Source: Escherichia fergusonii ATCC 35469
GTDB lineage: Bacteria; Pseudomonadota; Gammaproteobacteria; Enterobacterales; Enterobacteriaceae
Length of the DNA: 64,000 bases
Reading direction: 5' to 3'
NCBI RefSeq assembly: GCF_000026225.1
Contig: NC_011740.1
Span: forward strand, 496,001-560,000
How positions within the stretch are numbered: position 1 is the stretch's first letter; the number at the start of each line of letters is the position of its first letter. Shown piece by piece: positions 20,020 through 28,760 of the stretch. The translations under genes were made by a program, and so were the position numbers. Below the pieces are notes generated by a model, which saw nothing but the letters and a program-made list of their open reading frames with translations, was not told the DNA's origin and did no database searches.

Positions 20020-23000
20020 ATGATGGAAATTCTGCGTGGTTCGCCTGCATTGTCGGCATTCCGAATCAACAAACTGCTGGCACGTTTTCAGGCTGCCAGG
20101 CTCCCGGTTCACAATATTTACGCCGAGTATGTCCATTTTGCTGACCTCAATGCGCCGTTAAACGATGATGAGCACGCACAACTTGAACGCCTGCTGAAAT
20201 ATGGCCCGGCACTCGCCAGCCACGCCCCGCAAGGTAAACTCCTGCTGGTGACCCCGCGTCCTGGTACCATCTCTCCCTGGTCTTCGAAAGCGACCGATAT
20301 CGCCCATAACTGCGGGCTGCAACAGGTAAACCGCCTTGAGCGCGGCGTTGCTTACTATATAGAAGCCGGTACGCTGACCCATGAACAATGGCAGCAGGTG
20401 ACCGCTGAACTGCACGACCGCATGATGGAAACGGTCTTTTCTGCTTTAGATGATGCAGAGCAGCTGTTTGCACACCATCAACCGACTCCGGTCACCAGCG
20501 TTGATTTGCTGGGGCAGGGCCGTCAGGCGCTAATCGACGCTAACCTGCGTCTTGGCCTGGCGCTGGCGGAAGATGAAATTGACTATCTGCAGGATGCGTT
20601 CACAAAGCTGGGTCGTAACCCGAACGACATCGAGCTGTATATGTTCGCCCAGGCGAACTCTGAGCACTGCCGTCATAAAATTTTTAACGCCGACTGGATT
20701 ATCGACGGTGAACAGCAACCGAAATCGCTGTTCAAGATGATCAAAAATACCTTCGAAACCACGCCGGATCACGTTCTTTCTGCTTATAAAGATAACGCCG
20801 CCGTGATGGAAGGTTCCGAAGTGGGCCGCTACTTTGCTGACCACGAAACGGGCCGCTACGACTTCCATCAGGAACCGGCGCACATCCTGATGAAAGTAGA
20901 AACCCACAACCACCCAACGGCGATTTCTCCGTGGCCGGGCGCAGCTACCGGTTCCGGCGGTGAAATCCGCGATGAAGGTGCCACCGGCCGCGGCGCGAAG
21001 CCGAAAGCTGGCCTGGTCGGTTTCTCCGTATCCAACCTGCGTATTCCTGGCTTTGAACAACCGTGGGAAGAAGATTTCGGTAAGCCTGAGCGCATTGTCA
21101 CTGCGCTGGATATCATGACCGAAGGCCCGCTGGGCGGCGCGGCATTTAACAACGAATTTGGTCGTCCGGCACTGAACGGCTACTTCCGTACCTATGAAGA
21201 AAAAGTGAACAGCCACAACGGCGAAGAGCTGCGCGGGTATCACAAACCGATCATGCTGGCGGGTGGGATCGGCAACATTCGCGCCGATCACGTACAAAAA
21301 GGCGAGATCAACGTCGGTGCGAAACTGGTCGTTCTCGGCGGCCCGGCAATGAACATCGGTCTTGGCGGCGGCGCGGCCTCTTCCATGGCCTCCGGCCAGT
21401 CTGACGCGGATCTCGATTTCGCGTCCGTTCAGCGCGATAACCCGGAAATGGAACGTCGTTGCCAGGAAGTGATCGACCGCTGCTGGCAGCTTGGCGACGC
21501 GAACCCGATTCTGTTTATCCACGACGTCGGCGCAGGCGGTCTTTCTAACGCCATGCCGGAGCTGGTGAGCGACGGCGGGCGCGGCGGTAAATTTGAACTG
21601 CGCGATATCCTGAGCGACGAACCGGGCATGAGCCCGCTGGAAATCTGGTGTAATGAATCCCAGGAACGCTACGTGCTGGCAGTTGCTGCCGATCAGTTAC
21701 CGCTGTTTGACGAACTGTGTAAGCGTGAGCGCGCACCGTACGCGGTGATTGGTGAGGCCACCGAAGAATTACATCTTTCTCTGCACGATCGTCATTTTGA
21801 TAATCAACCCATAGATCTACCGCTCGACGTACTGCTTGGCAAAACGCCGAAGATGACCCGCGATGTGCAAACGCTGAAAGCGAAAGGCGACGCGCTGGCC
21901 CGTGAAGGGATCACCATCGCTGACGCGGTGAAACGTGTGTTACATCTGCCGACTGTGGCGGAGAAAACCTTTCTGGTGACCATCGGCGATCGCAGCGTAA
22001 CCGGCATGGTGGCGCGCGATCAGATGGTGGGGCCGTGGCAGGTGCCGGTCGCTAACTGCGCAGTCACTACCGCCAGCCTCGACAGCTACTACGGTGAAGC
22101 GATGGCGATTGGCGAACGTGCGCCGGTTGCGCTGCTGGATTTCGCTGCCTCTGCTCGTCTGGCGGTTGGTGAAGCGTTAACTAACATTGCCGCAACGCAG
22201 ATTGGCGATATCAAACGCATCAAACTTTCCGCCAACTGGATGGCAGCAGCAGGTCATCCAGGTGAAGACGCGGGCCTGTATGAAGCCGTTAAAGCGGTGG
22301 GCGAAGAGCTTTGCCCGGCGCTGGGCCTGACTATCCCGGTGGGTAAAGACTCTATGTCGATGAAAACCCGCTGGCAGGAAGGTAGCGAAGAGCGCGAAAT
22401 GACCTCGCCGCTTTCGCTGGTGATTTCTGCATTTGCCCGCGTGGAAGATGTGCGTCACACCATCACGCCGCAGCTTTCTACCGAAGATAACGCACTGCTG
22501 CTGATTGATCTGGGCAAAGGCAATAACGCGCTGGGTGCAACGGCGCTGGCGCAGGTTTATCGTCAGCTTGGCGACAAACCGGCAGATGTACGCGATGTCG
22601 CGCAACTGAAAGGCTTCTATGACGCGATTCAGGCGCTGGTTGCACAGCGTAAGCTGCTCGCGTATCACGACCGCTCTGATGGCGGGCTGGTGGTAACGCT
22701 GGCGGAAATGGCCTTTGCTGGTCATTGCGGCATTGACGCGGATATCGCCACTCTGGGTGACGATCGCCTGGCGGCGTTGTTTAACGAAGAACTGGGGGCG
22801 GTGATTCAGGTGCGCGCTGCTGACCGTGAAGCGGTCGAAGCGGTACTGGCACAGCATGGCCTTGCTGATTGCGTCCATTATGTTGGTCAGGCGGTTTCCG
22901 GTGACCGTTTTGTAATTACCGCCAACGGGCAGACTGTATTCAACGAAAGCCGCACCACGTTGCGTGTCTGGTGGGCAGAAACTACCTGGCAGATGCAGCG

Positions 23001-23907
23001 CCTGCGTGACAACCCGGAGTGTGCCGATCAGGAACATCAGGCGAAATCTAACGACGCCGATCCGGGCCTGAATGTGAAACTGTCGTTCGATATCAACGAA
23101 GATGTGGCAGCACCGTATATTGCCACCGGTGCGCGTCCGAAAGTTGCCGTGCTGCGTGAGCAGGGTGTGAACTCGCATGTTGAAATGGCGGCAGCTTTCC
23201 ACCGTGCAGGCTTCGATGCAATCGATGTGCATATGAGCGACCTGCTGGCTGGACGCACGGGCCTGGAGGATTTCCACGCTCTGGTAGCGTGCGGCGGTTT
23301 CTCCTACGGTGATGTGCTGGGTGCTGGTGAAGGTTGGGCGAAGTCTATCCTGTTCAATGACCGTGTACGCGATGAGTTTGCAACCTTCTTCCACCGTCCG
23401 CAAACGCTGGCGCTGGGGGTATGTAACGGTTGCCAGATGATGTCTAATCTGCGTGAACTGATCCCGGGTAGCGAGTTGTGGCCACGTTTCGTGCGTAACA
23501 CCTCCGATCGCTTTGAAGCGCGTTTCAGCCTGGTAGAAGTGACACAAAGCCCGTCGCTGCTGTTGCAAGGGATGGTGGGTTCGCAGATGCCGATTGCTGT
23601 CTCTCACGGCGAAGGGCGCGTGGAAGTGCGCGATGCGGCGCATCTGGCGGCACTGGAAAGCAAAGGGCTGGTGGCACTGCGCTATGTCGATAACTTCGGC
23701 AAAGTCACTGAAACCTACCCGGCTAACCCGAACGGTTCTCCGAATGGTATTACGGCGGTCACGACTGAAAGTGGTCGAGTCACCATTATGATGCCGCACC
23801 CGGAACGTGTTTTCCGTACTGTCAGTAACTCCTGGCATCCGGAAAACTGGGGCGAGGATGGCCCATGGATGCGTATTTTCCGCAATGCGCGTAAGCAGTT
23901 GGGGTAA
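20020..23907 (+). CDS. purL: Phosphoribosylformylglycinamidine synthase (FGAM synthase)
   Basis: The 1,295-residue single-chain enzyme has an N-terminal PurS-like region, two AIR-synthase-type ATP domains (HNHPTAISPWPGAATGSGGE; VGKDSMSMKTRW) and a C-terminal glutaminase (about 1040-1295). The glutaminase nucleophile is the first Cys of GVCNGCQMM, and the His/Glu pair is in MPHPERVFR. It makes FGAM from FGAR, glutamine and ATP in step four of purine synthesis. It is preceded by a PurR box. Confidence 0.99.
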   Translation: MMEILRGSPALSAFRINKLLARFQAARLPVHNIYAEYVHFADLNAPLNDDEHAQLERLLKYGPALASHAPQGKLLLVTPRPGTISPWSSKATDIAHNCGLQQVNRLERGVAYYIEAGTLTHEQWQQVTAELHDRMMETVFSALDDAEQLFAHHQPTPVTSVDLLGQGRQALIDANLRLGLALAEDEIDYLQDAFTKLGRNPNDIELYMFAQANSEHCRHKIFNADWIIDGEQQPKSLFKMIKNTFETTPDHVLSAYKDNAAVMEGSEVGRYFADHETGRYDFHQEPAHILMKVETHNHPTAISPWPGAATGSGGEIRDEGATGRGAKPKAGLVGFSVSNLRIPGFEQPWEEDFGKPERIVTALDIMTEGPLGGAAFNNEFGRPALNGYFRTYEEKVNSHNGEELRGYHKPIMLAGGIGNIRADHVQKGEINVGAKLVVLGGPAMNIGLGGGAASSMASGQSDADLDFASVQRDNPEMERRCQEVIDRCWQLGDANPILFIHDVGAGGLSNAMPELVSDGGRGGKFELRDILSDEPGMSPLEIWCNESQERYVLAVAADQLPLFDELCKRERAPYAVIGEATEELHLSLHDRHFDNQPIDLPLDVLLGKTPKMTRDVQTLKAKGDALAREGITIADAVKRVLHLPTVAEKTFLVTIGDRSVTGMVARDQMVGPWQVPVANCAVTTASLDSYYGEAMAIGERAPVALLDFAASARLAVGEALTNIAATQIGDIKRIKLSANWMAAAGHPGEDAGLYEAVKAVGEELCPALGLTIPVGKDSMSMKTRWQEGSEEREMTSPLSLVISAFARVEDVRHTITPQLSTEDNALLLIDLGKGNNALGATALAQVYRQLGDKPADVRDVAQLKGFYDAIQALVAQRKLLAYHDRSDGGLVVTLAEMAFAGHCGIDADIATLGDDRLAALFNEELGAVIQVRAADREAVEAVLAQHGLADCVHYVGQAVSGDRFVITANGQTVFNESRTTLRVWWAETTWQMQRLRDNPECADQEHQAKSNDADPGLNVKLSFDINEDVAAPYIATGARPKVAVLREQGVNSHVEMAAAFHRAGFDAIDVHMSDLLAGRTGLEDFHALVACGGFSYGDVLGAGEGWAKSILFNDRVRDEFATFFHRPQTLALGVCNGCQMMSNLRELIPGSELWPRFVRNTSDRFEARFSLVEVTQSPSLLLQGMVGSQMPIAVSHGEGRVEVRDAAHLAALESKGLVALRYVDNFGKVTETYPANPNGSPNGITAVTTESGRVTIMMPHPERVFRTVSNSWHPENWGEDGPWMRIFRNARKQLG

Positions 23908-23929
23908 GTCGTCAAACTATTGGTTTTGC

Positions 23930-23962
23930 TGCCCGGATGTGGCATTCACGCCGCATCCGGCA
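23930..23962. repeat. REP element after purL
   Basis: CCGGATG and CATCCGG arms around a short centre form a typical repetitive extragenic palindrome, 23 bp after the purL stop. Confidence 0.8.
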
Positions 23963-23983
23963 TTAAACGCCGACCACTATCAT

Positions 23984-24009
23984 AAGCTCCCAGCTCCGGG
24001 AGCTTTTTT
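23984..24009 (+). terminator. purL terminator
   Basis: AAGCTCCC-AGCTCC-GGGAGCTT runs into a six-T tract, downstream of the REP element. Confidence 0.9.
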
Positions 24010-24010
24010 G

Positions 24011-24124
24011 TGTCTGTAAATCACGACAATGGGTGGTTTACCGTGTCGCTTTTTGGCGACATTTAATTGATTGATTTTATTTGGATCTAATAAATTTATC
24101 TTAAGGTGTCTCTTTTTAGCGACA
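24011..24124 (+). promoter_or_regulatory. Three GlrR activator sites upstream of glmY
   Basis: TGTC-N10-GACA occurs three times: 24,011-24,028, 24,044-24,061 and 24,107-24,124. This is the sequence bound by the response regulator GlrR at glmY in E. coli. The intervening A/T-rich stretch (24,062-24,106) is where an IHF-type bend would be expected. The last site lies about 90 bp before the sigma-54 promoter, as enhancers do. Confidence 0.9.
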
Positions 24125-24212
24125 CAATGGCTGATTTGCCCCCAAATAGCTGAGAAGCCATAAACCATAAAAACAGCGTATAATCAGTACGTTACCAAAC
24201 TATTTTATTTGT

Positions 24213-24228
24213 TGGCACAGTTACTGCA
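24213..24228 (+). promoter_or_regulatory. Sigma-54 promoter of glmY
   Basis: TGGCAC-AGTTAC-TGCA has GG and GC dinucleotides exactly 10 bp apart, the -24/-12 pattern. It predicts a start at 24,239-24,240. An overlapping sigma-70 promoter (CATAAT near 24,227) is also plausible, as in E. coli. Confidence 0.9.
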
Positions 24229-24239
24229 TAATAGTCATC

Positions 24240-24423
24240 AGTGGCTCATTCACCGACTTATGTCAGCCCCTTCGGGACGTGCTACATAAAATTCGAATGA
24301 CGCACAACAAGGTGCCTGCCGTCCAACTTCTGATATCAGCTTAGCTATATCAACCCTCGGGCGAAACGTCGAGTTAGGCACCGCCTTATTCCATAACAAA
24401 GCCGGGTCATTCCCGGCTTTGTT
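24240..24423 (+). ncRNA. glmY: Small regulatory RNA GlmY
   Basis: The 184-nt sequence from AGTGGCTCATTCACCGACTT to the terminator GCCGGG-TCATT-CCCGGC with its T-rich end matches E. coli GlmY (SroF/tke1). GlmY sequesters the adaptor RapZ, which spares the homologous sRNA GlmZ so that glmS mRNA is translated when glucosamine-6-phosphate is low. It is located between purL and glrK, whose two-component system activates it. Recognition is from memory of the RNA sequence. Confidence 0.95.
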
Positions 24424-24481
24424 GTATCTGAACTTCCCCTCGGTTAGCATCAGGCTATTCGCGTCTGACGAGAGTAGCACC

Positions 24482-25909
24482 TTGAAACGCTGGCCCGTTT
24501 TTCCCCGCTCATTACGACAACTGGTAATGCTGGCATTTTTGCTGATTCTGCTGCCCCTGTTGGTGCTGGCATGGCAAGCCTGGCAAAGCCTGAATGCGCT
24601 TAGCGATCAGGCGGCGCTGGTTAACCGCACTACGCTTATTGATGCCAGACGTAGTGAAGCGATGACCAACGCGGCGCTGGAGATGGAGCGTAGCTACCGT
24701 CAGTATTGCGTGCTGGACGACCCAACTCTGGCGAAGGTTTATCAAAGCCAGCGCAAGCGTTACAGCGAAATGCTCGATGCCCACGCAGGCGTACTGCCGA
24801 ACGATAAACTCTACCAGGCATTACGTCAGGATTTGAACAATCTGGCTCAACTTCAGTGTAACAACAGCGGTCCCGATGCTGCTGCCGCCGCGCGTCTTGA
24901 AGCCTTTGCCAGTGCCAATACCGAAATAGTACAGGCCACGCGCACAGTGGTGTTCTCTCGCGGACAGCAGCTTCAGCGTGAAATCGCCGAACGTGGGCAA
25001 TATTTTGGTTGGCAATCGCTGGTGTTATTTCTGGTAAGTCTGGTGATGGTGCTGCTCTTCACGCGGATGATTATCGGCCCGGTGAAAAATATTGAACGGA
25101 TGATCAACCGTCTGGGGGAAGGGCGTTCTCTGGGCAATAGCGTTTCGTTCAGTGGGCCGAGTGAGTTACGCTCGGTTGGGCAACGTATTCTTTGGTTAAG
25201 TGAGCGCCTGTCATGGTTGGAATCCCAGCGCCATCAATTCTTAAGACATTTATCTCATGAATTAAAAACCCCGCTGGCGAGTATGCGCGAGGGCACTGAA
25301 TTACTGGCTGACCAGGTTGTCGGGCCGCTTACGCCCGAGCAAAAAGAGGTGGTGAGCATCCTTGATAGCAGCAGCCGCAATTTGCAAAAACTGATCGAAC
25401 AACTGCTTGATTACAACCGTAAACAGGCGGACGGTGCAGTGGAACTGGAGAATGTTGAGTTAGCGCCACTGGTGGAGACAGTGGTTTCTGCTCATAGCCT
25501 GCCCGCACGGGCTAAAATGATGCATACCGACGTCGATCTCAAAGCAACTGCTTGCCTGGCGGAGCCAATGCTGCTGATGAGCGTACTGGATAATCTTTAC
25601 TCCAATGCGGTGCACTACGGGGCTGAATCCGGTAACATTTGCCTTCGCAGCAGTTTACATGGCGCGCGGGTTTATATTGATGTCATCAATACAGGCACAC
25701 CCATTCCGCAAGAGGAACGCGCCATGATCTTCGAACCCTTTTTTCAGGGAAGCCACCAGCGAAAAGGGGCGGTGAAGGGCAGCGGTCTGGGATTAAGCAT
25801 TGCCAGGGATTGTATTCGCCGTATGCAGGGGGAACTGTATCTGGTCGACGAGAGCGGGCAAGAGGTTTGCTTCCGCATTGAATTACCGTCGTCGAAAAAC
25901 ACGAAATAA
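24482..25909 (+). CDS. glrK: Sensor histidine kinase GlrK (QseE)
   Basis: The 475-residue kinase starts at TTG (24,482; KRWPVFPRSLRQLVMLAFLL follows), giving the family length; the longer ATG frame runs back into the GlmY terminator. Two membrane segments (about 15-35 and 178-197) flank a periplasmic domain. A HAMP segment, the H-box RHLSHELKTPLAS, N-box DNLYSNAVHYG and G-box GSGLGLSIARD follow. It phosphorylates GlrR to activate glmY. Confidence 0.97.
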   Translation: MKRWPVFPRSLRQLVMLAFLLILLPLLVLAWQAWQSLNALSDQAALVNRTTLIDARRSEAMTNAALEMERSYRQYCVLDDPTLAKVYQSQRKRYSEMLDAHAGVLPNDKLYQALRQDLNNLAQLQCNNSGPDAAAAARLEAFASANTEIVQATRTVVFSRGQQLQREIAERGQYFGWQSLVLFLVSLVMVLLFTRMIIGPVKNIERMINRLGEGRSLGNSVSFSGPSELRSVGQRILWLSERLSWLESQRHQFLRHLSHELKTPLASMREGTELLADQVVGPLTPEQKEVVSILDSSSRNLQKLIEQLLDYNRKQADGAVELENVELAPLVETVVSAHSLPARAKMMHTDVDLKATACLAEPMLLMSVLDNLYSNAVHYGAESGNICLRSSLHGARVYIDVINTGTPIPQEERAMIFEPFFQGSHQRKGAVKGSGLGLSIARDCIRRMQGELYLVDESGQEVCFRIELPSSKNTK

Positions 25910-25918
25910 TGTTAAGAG

Positions 25919-26056
25919 CCTATCCCATCAGGCTATTTTATTTGCCAGTTTGGCCCCGTGCAGTGCTCGAAATCATTACGTACTACGTGTACGCTCTGGT
26001 TTCTCCGCGCTGTCCATGTCCAAACTGCCTGCAACAATTACGCCCACTGGGATAGG
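25919..26056. repeat. Intergenic repeat-like element with perfect 9-bp terminal inverted repeats
   Basis: The 138-bp segment between glrK and qseG begins CCTATCCCA and ends TGGGATAGG, and contains an inner ACGTAC/GTACGT symmetry. It resembles one of the dispersed ~130-150-bp intergenic repeats of E. coli (RSA-type, from memory). No protein is encoded. It would be transcribed within the glrK-qseG-glrR mRNA and could fold into a long hairpin. Confidence 0.6.
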
Positions 26057-26073
26057 TTTTAAGTCTGGTGAAT

Positions 26074-26787
26074 ATGCGACACATTTTTCAACGATTATTG
26101 CCCCGACGGCTATGGCTGGCAGGGCTGCCATGTCTGGCATTGCTGGGTTGCGTGCAGAGTCACAATAAGCCAGCTATTGATGCGCCAGCAGAAGAAAAAA
26201 TTCCGGTTTATCAACTGGCTGACTATCTTTCTACTGAATGTAGCGACATCTGGGCACTGCAAGGTAAATCAACCGAAACCAATCCGCTTTACTGGCTGCG
26301 GGCGATGGATTGTGCTGATCGTTTAATGCCTGCGCAGTCGCGTCAGCAAGCCCGCCAATATGACGACGGCAGCTGGCAAAATACCTTCAAACAAGGGATT
26401 TTGCTCGCCGACGCCAAAATTACGCCTTATGAGCGCCGCCAGCTGGTCGCGCGCATTGATGCGTTAAGTATCGAGATCCCGGCACAGGTTCGCCCACTGT
26501 ATCAACTCTGGCGCGACGGTCAGGCGCTGCAACTGCAACTGGCGGAAGAGCGCCAACGCTACAGCAAACTCCAGCAGTCCAGCGACAGCGAACTGGATAC
26601 TTTGCGCCAGCAACATCACGTTCTACAGCAGCAACTGGAGCTCACCACCCGCAAGCTGGAAAATCTGACCGATATTGAACGTCAGCTCTCGAACCGCAAA
26701 CCGGCTGGCAATTTCTCGCCGGATACGCAGCACGAGAGTGAAAAGCCCGCGCCATCTACCCATGAGGTCACTCCTGATGAGCCATAA
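26074..26787 (+). CDS. qseG: Outer-membrane lipoprotein QseG
   Basis: The 237-residue lipoprotein has a signal peptide with lipobox LLGC (acylated Cys26). The C-terminal half is Gln-rich and probably coiled coil (residues ~150-215, LQLQLAEERQRY, LQQQLELTTRKLENL). QseG interacts with GlrK/QseE and is needed for its activity and for virulence in pathogenic strains. It lies between the kinase and regulator genes, overlapping the glrR start by 11 bp. Confidence 0.95.
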   Translation: MRHIFQRLLPRRLWLAGLPCLALLGCVQSHNKPAIDAPAEEKIPVYQLADYLSTECSDIWALQGKSTETNPLYWLRAMDCADRLMPAQSRQQARQYDDGSWQNTFKQGILLADAKITPYERRQLVARIDALSIEIPAQVRPLYQLWRDGQALQLQLAEERQRYSKLQQSSDSELDTLRQQHHVLQQQLELTTRKLENLTDIERQLSNRKPAGNFSPDTQHESEKPAPSTHEVTPDEP

Positions 26788-28111
26788 ACCTGCGCATTTA
26801 TTACTGGTCGATGACGATCCAGGATTGCTGAAACTGCTTGGCCTGCGTCTGACCAGCGAAGGCTACAGCGTGGTCACGGCAGAAAGTGGAGCTGAAGGAT
26901 TGCGGGTACTGAATCGCGAAAAAGTAGATTTAGTCATCAGCGACCTGCGGATGGATGAAATGGACGGTATGCAGTTGTTTGCCGAAATCCAGAAAGTGCA
27001 GCCGGGAATGCCGGTAATTATTCTTACCGCCCATGGTTCCATTCCCGATGCCGTTGCCGCGACACAGCAGGGCGTGTTCAGTTTCCTCACCAAGCCTGTC
27101 GATAAAGACGCGCTGTATCAGGCAATTGACGATGCTCTGGAGCAATCAGCTCCCACTACCGACGAACGCTGGCGCGAGGCGATTGTCACTCGTAGTCCGT
27201 TAATGTTGCGCTTGTTGGAACAGGCGAGGCTGGTGGCGCAGTCAGATGTTAGCGTTTTGATTAACGGTCAGAGCGGTACCGGGAAAGAGATTTTTGCCCA
27301 GGCGATCCACAACGCCAGCCCGCGCAACAGCAAGCCGTTTATTGCTATTAACTGTGGCGCATTACCCGAGCAATTACTGGAGTCCGAGCTGTTTGGTCAT
27401 GCGCGCGGTGCGTTTACTGGCGCTGTCAGCAATCGCGAAGGTTTATTCCAGGCGGCGGAAGGCGGTACGCTGTTTCTCGATGAGATTGGCGACATGCCCG
27501 CACCGTTGCAGGTCAAACTGCTACGCGTGTTGCAGGAGCGCAAAGTGCGCCCGCTGGGCAGCAACCGCGATATTGATATCGACGTGCGGATTATTTCCGC
27601 CACTCACCGTGACCTGCCAAAGGCGATGGCGCGCGGGGAATTCCGTGAAGATCTCTACTATCGCCTCAACGTTGTCAGTCTGAAAATTCCGGCATTGGCG
27701 GAGCGCACAGAAGACATTCCGCTACTGGCAAATCACCTGTTGCGCCAGGCGGCAGAGCGACATAAACCATTTGTCCGCGCGTTCTCCACCGATGCAATGA
27801 AACGCCTGATGACCGCGAGCTGGCCGGGCAACGTGCGCCAGTTGGTCAACGTGATTGAACAGTGCGTGGCGCTGACATCATCTCCGGTAATTAGTGATGC
27901 GTTAGTCGAGCAGGCGCTGGAGGGCGAAAATACGGCTCTGCCAACATTTGTCGAAGCGCGTAATCAGTTTGAACTCAACTACTTGCGTAAGCTGCTGCAA
28001 ATCACCAAAGGTAATGTCACCCACGCGGCGAGAATGGCGGGGCGCAACCGGACAGAATTTTATAAACTGCTTTCCCGACACGAGCTGGATGCAAACGATT
28101 TCAAGGAATGA
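26777..28111 (+). CDS. glrR: Sigma-54-dependent response regulator GlrR
   Basis: The 444-residue NtrC-family regulator has a receiver domain with phosphoacceptor Asp56 (VISDLRMDEMDG). A central AAA+ domain shows Walker A GQSGTGKE, the sigma-54 contact loop GAFTGA and Walker B GGTLFLDEIGD. A C-terminal Fis-type helix-turn-helix (THAARMAGRNRTEFYKLLSR) completes it. It binds the three TGTC-N10-GACA sites upstream of glmY. Start 26,777 matches MSHKPAHLLLVDDDPG. Confidence 0.97.
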   Translation: MSHKPAHLLLVDDDPGLLKLLGLRLTSEGYSVVTAESGAEGLRVLNREKVDLVISDLRMDEMDGMQLFAEIQKVQPGMPVIILTAHGSIPDAVAATQQGVFSFLTKPVDKDALYQAIDDALEQSAPTTDERWREAIVTRSPLMLRLLEQARLVAQSDVSVLINGQSGTGKEIFAQAIHNASPRNSKPFIAINCGALPEQLLESELFGHARGAFTGAVSNREGLFQAAEGGTLFLDEIGDMPAPLQVKLLRVLQERKVRPLGSNRDIDIDVRIISATHRDLPKAMARGEFREDLYYRLNVVSLKIPALAERTEDIPLLANHLLRQAAERHKPFVRAFSTDAMKRLMTASWPGNVRQLVNVIEQCVALTSSPVISDALVEQALEGENTALPTFVEARNQFELNYLRKLLQITKGNVTHAARMAGRNRTEFYKLLSRHELDANDFKE

Positions 28112-28171
28112 ATCGGCGTAATGTGTTACGTTTAGCAGATCAAAAGACAGGCGACCTTTTCAAGGAATAGC

Positions 28172-28510
28172 ATGAAAAAGATTGATGCGATTATTAAACC
28201 CTTCAAGCTGGACGATGTCCGCGAAGCACTGGCTGAAGTCGGCATTACCGGCATGACGGTCACCGAGGTGAAAGGTTTTGGCCGTCAGAAAGGCCATACC
28301 GAGCTGTATCGCGGCGCGGAGTATATGGTGGATTTTCTGCCGAAGGTAAAAATTGAGATTGTCGTGCCGGACGACATTGTCGATATCTGCGTAGATACGA
28401 TTATTCGCACGGCGCAAACCGGCAAAATCGGTGACGGTAAAATTTTCGTCTTTGACGTGGCACGGGTCATTCGTATCCGTACTGGTGAAGAGGACGACGC
28501 GGCAATTTAA
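28172..28510 (+). CDS. glnB: Nitrogen regulatory protein PII
   Basis: The 112-residue trimeric signal protein starts MKKIDAIIKPFKLDDVREAL. The T-loop carries the uridylylated Tyr51 (HTELYRGAEYMVD). It integrates 2-oxoglutarate, ATP/ADP and glutamine signals and controls NtrB and the GlnE adenylyltransferase. It lies 60 bp after glrR, as in K-12, but the gene beyond it is adk instead of the K-12 neighbour hmp. Confidence 0.98.
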   Translation: MKKIDAIIKPFKLDDVREALAEVGITGMTVTEVKGFGRQKGHTELYRGAEYMVDFLPKVKIEIVVPDDIVDICVDTIIRTAQTGKIGDGKIFVFDVARVIRIRTGEEDDAAI

Positions 28511-28760
28511 ACCGCAATTTTGTGGCGTCATTTCGGTTGTCTCTTGAGCAAATCGTTGTTCAAGAGACATCATTTACTGCCTCTCTCAACCCAACGCAAA
28601 AATCTGAGTCGCCTGATAAGACAGCGGCAAATCGTCCTTTCCATAAAAATATCTCACCTTTAACCGTTTCAGCGTCAGGGGCCTTTCTTGAGGCAAACGC
28701 CTGATGGTGGTATCGTTTAGCGCTTTTATAAAAAATTCGACACTTAAGGGGATTTTCGCA
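28511..28760. other. Junction between two K-12 map regions (glnB side and adk side)
   Basis: glnB (about 2.69 Mb on the K-12 map) is followed directly by adk (about 0.50 Mb). The 250 bp contain a perfect 10-bp inverted repeat, TGTCTCTTGA / TCAAGAGACA, at 28,538-28,547 and 28,560-28,569. REP-like fragments GCCTGATAAGAC (28,611) and GCCTGATGG (28,699) are also present. No gene, IS end or target duplication is visible. I cannot place the exact crossover point. Confidence 0.75.

Noticed and set aside
20147..23838. Long minus-strand frames (up to 553 codons) inside purL
   Set aside because: purL is intact and highly conserved on the plus strand. The opposite frame is open only because of codon bias.
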